Source of the DNA: Dehalococcoidales bacterium
Lineage (GTDB): Bacteria > Chloroflexota > Dehalococcoidia > Dehalococcoidales > UBA2162
Direction of reading: 5' to 3'
Assembly (NCBI GenBank): GCA_030648675.1
Contig: JAUSGV010000050.1
Location: 1 to 5,478, forward strand
Length of the DNA stretch: 5,478 nucleotides
Below, piece by piece: positions 1 through 5,260 of the stretch (position 1 is its first letter; every line of letters begins with the position of its first letter). Below the pieces are notes generated by a model. The model searched no databases and was not told where the DNA came from. It saw only the letters and a program-made list of their open reading frames with translations. The position numbers were made by a program, and so were the translations under genes.

Positions 1-1706
1 CCGGCGAAGCGGGCCTGCCGCGGCTCATCATGGTCAACAAGATGGACCGGGAAAACGCCGATTTCAATAAAGCGGTAAAGGAAATTCAGGCTAAACTGGG
101 GGCGAAGTGCCTGCCGGTACAGCTTCCCATCGGGGCACATGCTACCTTTACCGGTGTTATCGATCTCCTGACCCGCAAAAGCTACACCGGGAAGGCGGCC
201 AATGAAGGCGAAGTACCGGCCGAGCTGAAAAACGAGGTTGATGCCCTCCGCGAGAAGCTGGTGGAAGCTATCGCCGAAGTGGACGATTCGCTGCTGGAAA
301 GATACCTCGGCGGTGAAGAGATCAGCCTCGACGAACTAGATAAAGGCTTAAGAAAGGCCGTTGTGACGGGCAAGATATCGCCGATATTTGCCGGCTCCGG
401 CCTGCAAAATATCGGGACAAGCCTGCTGTTGAACGCGATCAGTCGCTATATGCCTTCACCGAAGGAGCACGGCGTGGCCGCGATTGGGGCATCGGGTTCG
501 GTCGAGATGCTCGACCCGGCTCCCGATGCTCCTCCGGCAGCCCTGGTATTCAAGACAACCGCCGATCCTTATGTGGGTAAGCTGACTTATTTCCGCGTCT
601 ACCGCGGCGCGCTGACCAGCAACTCCCAGGTGTGGAATTCCACGCGTAATGAACCTGAGCGTATCGGCCAGTTATACTTGGTCCGCGGCAAGACCGAGGA
701 GCCGGTAGCCATGGTCGGCACCGGCGATATCGGCGCGGTGGCGAAATTAAACGTGACGAATACCGGAGATACGCTTTGCTCCCATGAAAAGCCGATAAAG
801 CTGGTGCCGCTCGCTTTCCCGAAGCCGGCCTTCAGCGAAGCGGTTTATCCTAAAACGAAGACCGACCTGGACAAGCTGGGGGCTGCCCTGTCAAGACTTG
901 TCGAAGAAGATGCGACCCTGCATATCCGCCGTGATGCCGACACCGCCGAAACGATCCTGTCCGGAATAGGGGATGTCCAGCTTGCCGTGGCGGCGGAAAA
1001 AATGCAGCGTAAGTTCGGCGTTGGTGTCGAGCTGAAAACGCCCAGGGTGCCTTACCGGGAAACCGTGAGCGTGGGGGCGGATGCTGGGTACAAACATAAA
1101 AAGCAGTCCGGCGGCCACGGCCAGTACGGGCACGTGATACTCAAAGTAGAACCGCTGCCGCGGAACAGCGGCGTGCAGTTCGAGAGCAAAGTTGTCGGTG
1201 GGAGAATACCCACTAATTTTATTCCCGCTGTGGAAAAAGGCGTCCACGAGGCCGTTCACGAAGGCGTCCTGGCAGGGTTTCCGGTGACCGATGTGAGAGT
1301 AATCGTTTACGACGGCAGTTTCCATCCCGTGGACTCATCGGAAATCTGCTTCAAAATCGCCGGCGCGGGTGCGGTCAAGAAGGGACTGACGGACGGCAGG
1401 CCGGTGATCCTGGAGCCCGTGGTAAATTTGACCGTTAAAGTGCCCGAGGAATATACCGGGGAAATTATCGGCGATTTGAATACAAAACGTGCCCAGGTGC
1501 ACGGCATGAACCCCGAGGATGGCTACAACGAGATAACGGCACAGGTGCCTTTAGCCGAAGTCCAGCGGTATTCTATAGACCTTAAGTCGAAGACCCAGGG
1601 GCGGGGCACTTTTTGCGTCGTATTCGACCATTACCAGGAAACGCCGCCCAACATCGTACAAAAGATAGTCGCGGAAAGGCAGGCGGAGAAAGCGGAAAAG
1701 GTTTAG
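1..1706 (+). CDS. fusA: Elongation factor G family GTPase (EF-G / EF-G-like), 5' end cut by window edge
   Basis: Ribosomal translocase family: a cytoplasmic GTPase that moves tRNA-mRNA through the ribosome. The frame is open from base 3 and 567 residues are visible; roughly the first 140, with the P-loop and switch regions, are missing. Just inside the window is the G4 motif NKMD (bases 36-47). Counting from the Met at base 30, a G5-like AGSGLQNIG lies at 121-129, domain II at about 168-250, domain III at about 265-340 (SGIGDVQLAV), domain IV at about 345-455 (KQSGGHGQYGH; FHPVDSSE with the tip-region histidine), and domain V at about 458-540 (VPEEYTGEIIGDLN, SKTQGRGTF). Residues that are usually more constant differ: GSG for GSA in G5, GDVQL for GELHL, and KRAQVHGM for RRGQI. 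With no rpsL, rpsG or tuf nearby, this favours an EF-G-like paralogue over the housekeeping copy, but that is inference. The stop is TAG at 1704-1706. Family certain, subtype moderate. Confidence 0.95.
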   Translation, partial: GEAGLPRLIMVNKMDRENADFNKAVKEIQAKLGAKCLPVQLPIGAHATFTGVIDLLTRKSYTGKAANEGEVPAELKNEVDALREKLVEAIAEVDDSLLERYLGGEEISLDELDKGLRKAVVTGKISPIFAGSGLQNIGTSLLLNAISRYMPSPKEHGVAAIGASGSVEMLDPAPDAPPAALVFKTTADPYVGKLTYFRVYRGALTSNSQVWNSTRNEPERIGQLYLVRGKTEEPVAMVGTGDIGAVAKLNVTNTGDTLCSHEKPIKLVPLAFPKPAFSEAVYPKTKTDLDKLGAALSRLVEEDATLHIRRDADTAETILSGIGDVQLAVAAEKMQRKFGVGVELKTPRVPYRETVSVGADAGYKHKKQSGGHGQYGHVILKVEPLPRNSGVQFESKVVGGRIPTNFIPAVEKGVHEAVHEGVLAGFPVTDVRVIVYDGSFHPVDSSEICFKIAGAGAVKKGLTDGRPVILEPVVNLTVKVPEEYTGEIIGDLNTKRAQVHGMNPEDGYNEITAQVPLAEVQRYSIDLKSKTQGRGTFCVVFDHYQETPPNIVQKIVAERQAEKAEKV

Positions 1707-1733
1707 GAGTCAACGAGGCGGTATCCCCACTCA

Positions 1734-2195
1734 TTAAGGCGCCGCCGGCGGGCCGATCAAATCAAAAGGCTGGCCCGCTAAACTTGCGGGGTTATCTTTT
1801 CGCCACACAATAAAAAGGTAACTTGGACCGGAGCGGAGAGCGGGTGGCTGACCTTTGACTCCCAATGAAATCTTTACTTCCCAGGTACCATTTTCAACGA
1901 CAATAGGCTGATTTACAGGCCATCTGGAAAGTAGTTTACCGTCCTCATATAGCGCCGAAAGCAAAATTGTCCCGTCAGGTAATCCCGCAGGTCCGCTAAA
2001 AGATACGAACGAAGAGCCACTACCTACATGGATTACGTCTATTTCACTGAATTTGGAAGGGAGCCAACTTCCATCAGGTATCGTGGCGTTGGCAGTGGTG
2101 TTGATTTTTGTACCGGTTCGGTCACATCCAACAGCAACGACGCTCAAAACGACCATGAAGAGAATTATTGCGCAGCGAATCGGGTTTATTCTCAA
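1734..2195 (-). CDS. Small putative lipoprotein of unknown function (TTG start)
   Basis: I do not recognise a named family. Read from TTG at 2195-2193 the protein is 153 aa. It opens with a basic, then strongly hydrophobic stretch (RINPIRCAIILFMVVLSVVAVGC) typical of a type II signal peptide ending in a lipobox-like AVGC, so the mature protein is probably lipid-anchored from Cys24. The rest is Gly/Pro/Ser-rich with alternating beta-type segments (PDGTILLSALYEDGKLLSRW, VENGTWEVKISLG, PSYLFIVWRKDNP), suggesting a small beta-sandwich domain. A GGGGG tract six bases before the TTG (2202-2206) acts as a plausible ribosome-binding site. The upstream in-frame ATG at 2279 would add 28 residues, partly translated from a REP-like repeat, in front of the signal peptide, so I reject it. 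It is convergent with the EF-G gene, stop to stop 27 bp apart. Function is inferred only as far as export and anchoring. Confidence 0.72.
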   Translation of the reverse strand: MRINPIRCAIILFMVVLSVVAVGCDRTGTKINTTANATIPDGSWLPSKFSEIDVIHVGSGSSFVSFSGPAGLPDGTILLSALYEDGKLLSRWPVNQPIVVENGTWEVKISLGVKGQPPALRSGPSYLFIVWRKDNPASLAGQPFDLIGPPAAP

Positions 2196-2201
2196 AATAT
2201 G

Positions 2202-2206
2202 CCCCC
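2202..2206 (-). promoter_or_regulatory. Ribosome-binding site deciding the TTG start of the lipoprotein gene
   Basis: On the minus strand a GGGGG tract lies six bases upstream of TTG (2195-2193). It is the only purine-rich Shine-Dalgarno-like tract near the start that gives a normal-length lipoprotein signal peptide. It is G-only rather than AGGAGG, so it is plausible, not certain. Confidence 0.45.
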
Positions 2207-2207
2207 A

Positions 2208-2226
2208 TGACCAAAATAGCTGGTCA
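2208..2226. promoter_or_regulatory. Perfect inverted repeat TGACCA-N7-TGGTCA before the lipoprotein gene
   Basis: Two perfect 6 bp arms (2208-2213 and 2221-2226) are separated by 7 bp (AAATAGC). They lie between the lipoprotein start and REP-like copy A. This could be an operator for a dimeric regulator or a short leader hairpin. Six-base arms also arise by chance, and no convincing -35/-10 pair was found around it. Confidence 0.3.
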
Positions 2227-2228
2227 AC

Positions 2229-2257
2229 ATTTGCAAGGCGAGGCCTTGCGAGGCTAA
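2229..2257. repeat. REP-like palindrome, copy A (loop inverted)
   Basis: A 29 bp unit running from ATTTGCAAGGC to GCGAGGCTAA. The core is a hairpin with 7 bp arms GCAAGGC / GCCTTGC and loop GAG. It matches copy C at 2961-2989 at every position except the three loop bases, where CTC becomes its reverse complement GAG. The TAG stop of the transposase pseudogene (2256-2254) is inside the unit. It marks the downstream end of the transposase island. Confidence 0.85.
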
Positions 2258-2934
2258 TCCTCATCAAGATCAATATCATGTAAAAGACCAGATTCGATCG
2301 ATTCTGTAACGAAGTTTTTATAGGACAGCAGGGGATTTGTCTTAGAAAAAAATTCTAAAACTTCTTCTGGATGTACCCACCTCGTATTTCTTTTATCTAA
2401 ATACTCTTCATACGAAGATGGTTGTCCTTGCAAGGCCTCGCCTTGCAAAGCTAGGGCTTGCCTGTGGATGTATTTTGACAAATATATAAATTGAGCATCA
2501 TTCGTGATTGGAACGGCCTTATAAACGCCTTGATACAAAGATCCCACCCTTTTATATTTTCGATTAAAGAACATCGTATACCTTGTTCCCAAAGAATTCA
2601 TAAATTTATCTATTGCCCCCATACTTTTTTGCTTGATAAATAAATGAAAATGATTTGGCATAAGGCAATAGGCGAAGAGAGTAATTTCCTGGTCAAAATT
2701 GTTTAATCGCAACAGTTTTAAAACCTTATCTTTTTCCTGATAGGATGTGTCTGGATCCTAAAGCTATTTGTTAAGTTCTGTTTCGTCCTTCGGTAGAAGT
2801 TACTCTTTTAAATACTAAAGAAAAACGCCATAATCCTGCTGGTCCTTGAAAATAATTCTTTTTTCCACTCCCCGGTTATAGAGATGATAATAGCCGTTTG
2901 TTGCGTACGTTTTTCGTGAGTGTTTTGCAGGCAT
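2254..2934 (-). pseudogene. Degenerate REP-associated / IS200-type Y1 (HUH) transposase with four in-frame stops
   Basis: Y1-type single-strand transposase relative (Transposase_17 / RAYT class), which in this family nicks and rejoins DNA through a tyrosine at hairpin targets. The frame runs from ATG 2934-2932 to TAG 2256-2254, 226 codons, with no frameshift. The N-terminus reads MPAKHSRKTYATNGYYHLYN then RGVEKRIIF, a typical family opening. The HUH metal motif is MPNHFHLF (His95, His97), and YLSKYIH carries the predicted catalytic Tyr155. Family-like blocks RYTMFFNRKYKRVGSLYQG and YKAVPI follow. Stops interrupt codons 40 (TAG, 2817-2815), 45 (TAA, 2802-2800), 57 (TAG, 2766-2764) and 59 (TAG, 2760-2758), all between the N-terminal strand and the HUH motif. 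A TTG at 2712 could start a 152 aa product, but it would lack the first strand of the fold. The region is clearly more AT-rich than its neighbours (sampled lines near one third G+C against more than half in EF-G), indicating acquisition from elsewhere. Confidence 0.88.
2428..2454. repeat. REP-like palindrome, copy B (inside transposase frame)
   Basis: A 27 bp variant with a perfect 9 bp stem, TTGCAAGGC / GCCTTGCAA, around loop CTC. Its tail is AAGCTAG where copies A and C have GAGGCTAA. It covers exactly nine codons of the transposase frame (LALQGEALQ), just after the YIH motif, without breaking the frame. Confidence 0.8.
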
Positions 2935-2960
2935 GTATTAATTATGCACTCTATTTGCAA

Positions 2961-2989
2961 ATTTGCAAGGCCTCGCCTTGCGAGGCTAA
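2961..2989. repeat. REP-like palindrome, copy C (end of prmC)
   Basis: A 29 bp unit, in direct orientation to copy A and exactly 732 bp from it, with hairpin GCAAGGC-CTC-GCCTTGC. A second, mutually exclusive hairpin, CCTCGC-CTT-GCGAGG (2971-2985), overlaps it. The TAG stop of prmC (2988-2986) lies inside. It is preceded by an ATTTGCAA 8 bp tandem duplication (2953-2960, 2961-2968). Confidence 0.85.
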
Positions 2990-3840
2990 GTAATGGTCAG
3001 TGTTACCACCCGGTCGAAGCCGGCGCCGTCGGAAATCAGCCGCAGCTCCGAACGAGGAAAAGTATCCGCCAGAATTTCGGTAACGGCGCTTCCCTGCCCG
3101 GCGCCGATCTCCATCAGTAAAGCACCTCCCGGTTTGAGCTTCCCCTTTAATTGACCGATCAGCCGGCGGATCACGTCGAGTCCATCTTTACCGCCGTCCA
3201 AAGCCAGGGCCGGTTCATACCCCCAGGTGTTCACCTCACGCAGTTCCGCCTCCTTTACATAAGGAAGGTTAGCAATAATCATGTCGACCGCCTCCGGTAT
3301 GGGGGCGAGCAGGTCTCCCCGGAGAAAGCGAATCCGGTCCGAAACGCCGTGCTTTCGGGCATTTTCTGCCGCGACTGTGAGAGCCTCATCGGAAATATCG
3401 ACGGCATAGATCGTTGCCCTGGTAAGCCGGGTGGCCAGACTGACGGCAACAGCGCCGCTGCCTGTACCGATATCGGCGATAAGGTGCACCGGTCGTGCCG
3501 AGGCAAACTCAAGGGCGGTTTCCACCATTATCTCGGTTTCCGGACGGGGAATCAGAACGCGGTAATCGACGTAAAAATCGAGGCCGAAAAATTCTCGGTG
3601 ACCGGTGATGTAAGCCGACGGTTCGCCGTTGAGCCTCCGTTTGAGAACCAGCCGATAAGTAGCGTATTCGGCGGCACTGAGTTCCCGTCCTGTGTCGAGA
3701 TATAACCGGACGCGATCGATATTAAGGACATGCCGCAACAGCACTTCGGCTTCGAGCTTGGGGTCTTCGATATCGGAGGCGGCAAAAGTTCTCCGGCCGT
3801 GTTCCAGGGCTTCTTTTATCTTAATGCTGGTTTCTATCAT
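2986..3840 (-). CDS. prmC: Peptide chain release factor N5-glutamine methyltransferase PrmC (HemK)
   Basis: SAM-dependent methyltransferase that modifies the Gln of the GGQ motif in RF1 and RF2, raising termination efficiency. It has 284 aa, the normal family length (E. coli about 277). The N-terminal helical release-factor-binding domain (about 1-95) includes DPKLEAEVLLRHVL and YITGHREFFGLDF. RVLIPRPETE follows at 95-103, SAM motif I at 121-129 (IADIGTGSG), acidic motif II near AVDIS (146-150), and the substrate-amide motif at 191-194. That last motif is NLPY instead of the standard NPPY, while the Asn, second Pro and Tyr are kept. The conserved EPALALDGGKDGL block lies at 209-221. The start is ATG 3840-3838, without a clear Shine-Dalgarno sequence. 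The TAG stop falls inside a REP-like repeat, so the last codons border inserted DNA, but the family C-terminus (DRVV) is present. It follows prfA in the same direction, the usual arrangement. Confidence 0.96.
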   Translation of the reverse strand: MIETSIKIKEALEHGRRTFAASDIEDPKLEAEVLLRHVLNIDRVRLYLDTGRELSAAEYATYRLVLKRRLNGEPSAYITGHREFFGLDFYVDYRVLIPRPETEIMVETALEFASARPVHLIADIGTGSGAVAVSLATRLTRATIYAVDISDEALTVAAENARKHGVSDRIRFLRGDLLAPIPEAVDMIIANLPYVKEAELREVNTWGYEPALALDGGKDGLDVIRRLIGQLKGKLKPGGALLMEIGAGQGSAVTEILADTFPRSELRLISDGAGFDRVVTLTIT

Positions 3841-3870
3841 AGGTGATTATTTACTATTTTACTTCGACAA

Positions 3871-3887
3871 CCAGTTTCAAATACTGG
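3871..3887. repeat. Short inverted repeat CCAGT-N7-ACTGG in the prfA-prmC spacer
   Basis: Five-base arms (3871-3875, 3883-3887) around TTCAAAT, about 30 bp upstream of the prmC start. It may form a weak hairpin in the prmC leader. The arms are too short to claim a function. Confidence 0.2.
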
Positions 3888-3933
3888 AAAGGAAAACGGA
3901 ATTTGGGAATTTCGCTGACCTTATCTATACTGG

Positions 3934-3953
3934 ATTCCCGCTTTCGCGGGAAT
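3934..3953. repeat. Perfect hairpin palindrome ATTCCCGC-TTTC-GCGGGAAT
   Basis: An 8 bp perfect stem (3934-3941 / 3946-3953) with a four-base loop in the spacer downstream of prfA and upstream of prmC. The sequence type resembles dispersed ATTCCCGC...GCGGGAAT repeats known in several genomes, such as neisserial dRS3-like units; that is a resemblance, not a homology claim. On the transcribed (minus) strand no T-run follows, so it is not a standard intrinsic terminator. It could act as an RNA stability hairpin between the two genes. Confidence 0.7.
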
Positions 3954-3985
3954 GACAATAGAAAAGCGGGAATGACAATTGAAAG
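3946..3985. repeat. 20 bp tandem direct repeat (two units)
   Basis: Unit 1 (3946-3965) and unit 2 (3966-3985) begin with identical 14 bp GCGGGAATGACAAT and agree at 18 of 20 positions. Unit 1 starts with the right arm of the hairpin at 3934-3953, so the array looks like a partial duplication of a palindromic repeat. It ends 7 bp before the prfA stop. Confidence 0.75.
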
Positions 3986-3991
3986 GATCCT

Positions 3992-5062
3992 TCACACCGT
4001 TTGCGCTTGAAGCTGTTTGGCCTGCTCGGTGGTAGCTAAAGCATCTACTAAAGGGTCGAGTTCCCCGGCCAATATCTTCGGGAGATTGTGCAGCGTCAGT
4101 CCGATGCGGTGGTCGGTAATGCGGTCCTGGGGGAAATTGTAGGTGCGGATCTTTTCCGCACGTTCACCCGTACCGACCTGAGATTGACGGTCTTTTGTAA
4201 TCGCTTCTTCCTGGCGGTTCACTTCGGCTTCGCGAAGGCGGGCGCGAAGAACAGCCATCGCTTTCTGACGGTTTCTCAACTGGGAACGTTCATCCTGGCA
4301 GATAACAACCAAACCGCTTGGTAAATGGGTGATACGCACCGCGGTAGCTACCTTATTGACGTTCTGTCCGCCGGCACCCCCGCTGTGAAATATGTCAATC
4401 CTCAAGTCGTCGGGTTTGATGTCCACCTCGATGTCTTCCGCCTCCGGCAGCACGGCAACTGTGGCCGTGGAAGTGTGAATCCGGCCGGAGGACTCTGTCA
4501 GCGGCACCCTTTGTACCCGATGGACTCCCCGTTCGTATTTAAACCGGCTGAAAGCTCTTTCTCCCTTGACCTCGAAGACTATTTCCTTAAAGCCGCCGCC
4601 GGTCGCCTCGCTCGAGTTCATGACATCCACCTGCCAGCCCTTCGTCTGAGCGTAACGGGAGTACATGCCAAACAGGTCGGCGGCGAACAGAGCGGCTTCT
4701 TCTCCGCCGGTTCCGGCTCGTATTTCGACGATGATGTCGCGCTTGTCATTTTCGTCTTTGGGGAGAAGTGCCAGTTTAAGCTCCTCCTGGAGATGCGACA
4801 GCATGCGTTCCAGCGTCTCGATCTCCTGCCTGGCGAGGGCTTTCATCTCGGCATCCAGGTCTTCATGCAGCATCGCCCGGGTGTCTTCCAGCGAACGGTT
4901 AGTAGTTTTGTACCGGCGGAACATCGCAACAATAGGTTCTATATTTGCCCTTTCCCGTGCCAGCTTTTGCGATTGCCTGGGGTCCGAAGCAATTTCCGGA
5001 GTTGCCAGTTGTTCTTCGAGTTCCTGGTAGTGTTTTTCGATTTTTTCCAGTTTGTCAAACAT
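3992..5062 (-). CDS. prfA: Peptide chain release factor 1 (RF1)
   Basis: Class I release factor that reads UAA and UAG and triggers peptidyl-tRNA hydrolysis. From ATG 5062-5060 it is 356 aa, close to E. coli RF1 (360). Domain 1 is helical (about 1-105: LEKIEKHYQELEEQL). The anticodon-like motif is P-L-T at 187-189 within RVPLTESSGRIHTS, an RF1 PxT motif rather than the SPF of RF2. The catalytic HSGGAGGQNVNK has GGQ at 231-233, and VGTGERAEKIRTYNFPQDR with DHRIGLT is the conserved C-terminal block. An in-frame TTG five codons upstream (5077) sits about where transcription should begin and has no ribosome-binding site, so the ATG is preferred; it is preceded by a weak GCGAGA. The stop is TGA (3994-3992), a codon RF1 itself does not read. 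It is followed in the same direction by prmC, whose product methylates this GGQ. Confidence 0.97.
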   Translation of the reverse strand: MFDKLEKIEKHYQELEEQLATPEIASDPRQSQKLARERANIEPIVAMFRRYKTTNRSLEDTRAMLHEDLDAEMKALARQEIETLERMLSHLQEELKLALLPKDENDKRDIIVEIRAGTGGEEAALFAADLFGMYSRYAQTKGWQVDVMNSSEATGGGFKEIVFEVKGERAFSRFKYERGVHRVQRVPLTESSGRIHTSTATVAVLPEAEDIEVDIKPDDLRIDIFHSGGAGGQNVNKVATAVRITHLPSGLVVICQDERSQLRNRQKAMAVLRARLREAEVNRQEEAITKDRQSQVGTGERAEKIRTYNFPQDRITDHRIGLTLHNLPKILAGELDPLVDALATTEQAKQLQAQTV

Positions 5063-5082
5063 ATATTTTTCTCGCAAGTGAA

Positions 5083-5091
5083 ATTATAACA
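5083..5091 (-). promoter_or_regulatory. Extended -10 promoter for prfA (TGTTATAAT)
   Basis: On the minus strand a perfect TATAAT (5088-5083) is preceded by TGT, giving an extended -10 element (TGn-TATAAT). At the 17-18 bp spacing no good TTGACA-like -35 is seen (TACAAC or GTACAA), which fits an extended -10 promoter. The predicted start near 5076 leaves about 14 bases of leader before the prfA ATG. Confidence 0.6.
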
Positions 5092-5225
5092 CACGCGTGG
5101 GGCGAGTTGTACCGAATGTCATTCCGCCACCCTCAGACCTTTCGCGGAGTTTACACTGAACGTAGTGAACGTGCTCAGGGTGACAGATAGGGGGTACTTT
5201 TAATACAAGACCCGCGTGAGGCGAG
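5091..5225. repeat. Near-direct 16 bp repeats flanking the inverted-repeat element
   Basis: ACACGCGTGGGGCGAG (5091-5106) and ACCCGCGTGAGGCGAG (5210-5225) match at 14 of 16 positions and lie on either side of the 5117-5185 element. The left copy abuts the prfA -10 box. This could be an old segment duplication or a duplicated regulatory site. The rest of 5186-5260 shows nothing else I can name. Confidence 0.4.
5117..5185. repeat. 69 bp imperfect inverted-repeat element (MITE/REP-like) upstream of prfA
   Basis: The ends are TGTCA (5117-5121) and TGACA (5181-5185). Inside them lie CACCCTCAG (5128-5136) and CTCAGGGTG (5174-5182), complementary except for one base. The interior has a 9 bp imperfect tandem, TGAACGTAG/TGAACGTGC (5157-5174). 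It codes for nothing obvious. The CTCAGGGTGACA end is typical of small dispersed genomic repeats, but no second copy is in this window to prove mobility. Confidence 0.5.
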
Positions 5226-5260
5226 GGGAATTGGCAAGTCGGAGTGTTCGTGAAGAAGTG

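Noticed and set aside
1748..1778. Inverted repeat GCGGGCC / GGCCCGC as a terminator between the converging genes
   Set aside because: The 7 bp arms are perfect, but the loop is 17 bases, no T-run follows on either strand, and it lies inside the lipoprotein 3' coding region.
2196..2279. ATG at 2279 as the lipoprotein start
   Set aside because: It would place 28 residues, partly encoded by the REP-like repeat, ahead of a well-formed lipoprotein signal peptide. The TTG at 2195 has a G-rich ribosome-binding tract at good spacing.
2758..2817. Stop-codon reassignment or pyrrolysine-type readthrough explaining the TAG/TAA codons
   Set aside because: Both TAG and TAA occur, EF-G and prmC end normally at TAG, the lipoprotein gene ends at TAA, RF1 is intact, and no other gene here has internal stops.
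2229..2989. CRISPR array from the three repeats
   Set aside because: The repeats are unevenly spaced by hundreds of bases, are hairpin palindromes with a transposase between them, and there are no spacers of regular length or cas genes.
5063..5077. TTG at 5077 as the RF1 start
   Set aside because: It lies at about the predicted transcription start of the extended -10 promoter, has no ribosome-binding site, and adds five residues unlike family N-termini. ATG at 5062 fits better.
4325..5089. Long plus-strand open frames across prfA and prmC
   Set aside because: They are antisense to genes with clear family motifs, and their translations show no recognisable domain.
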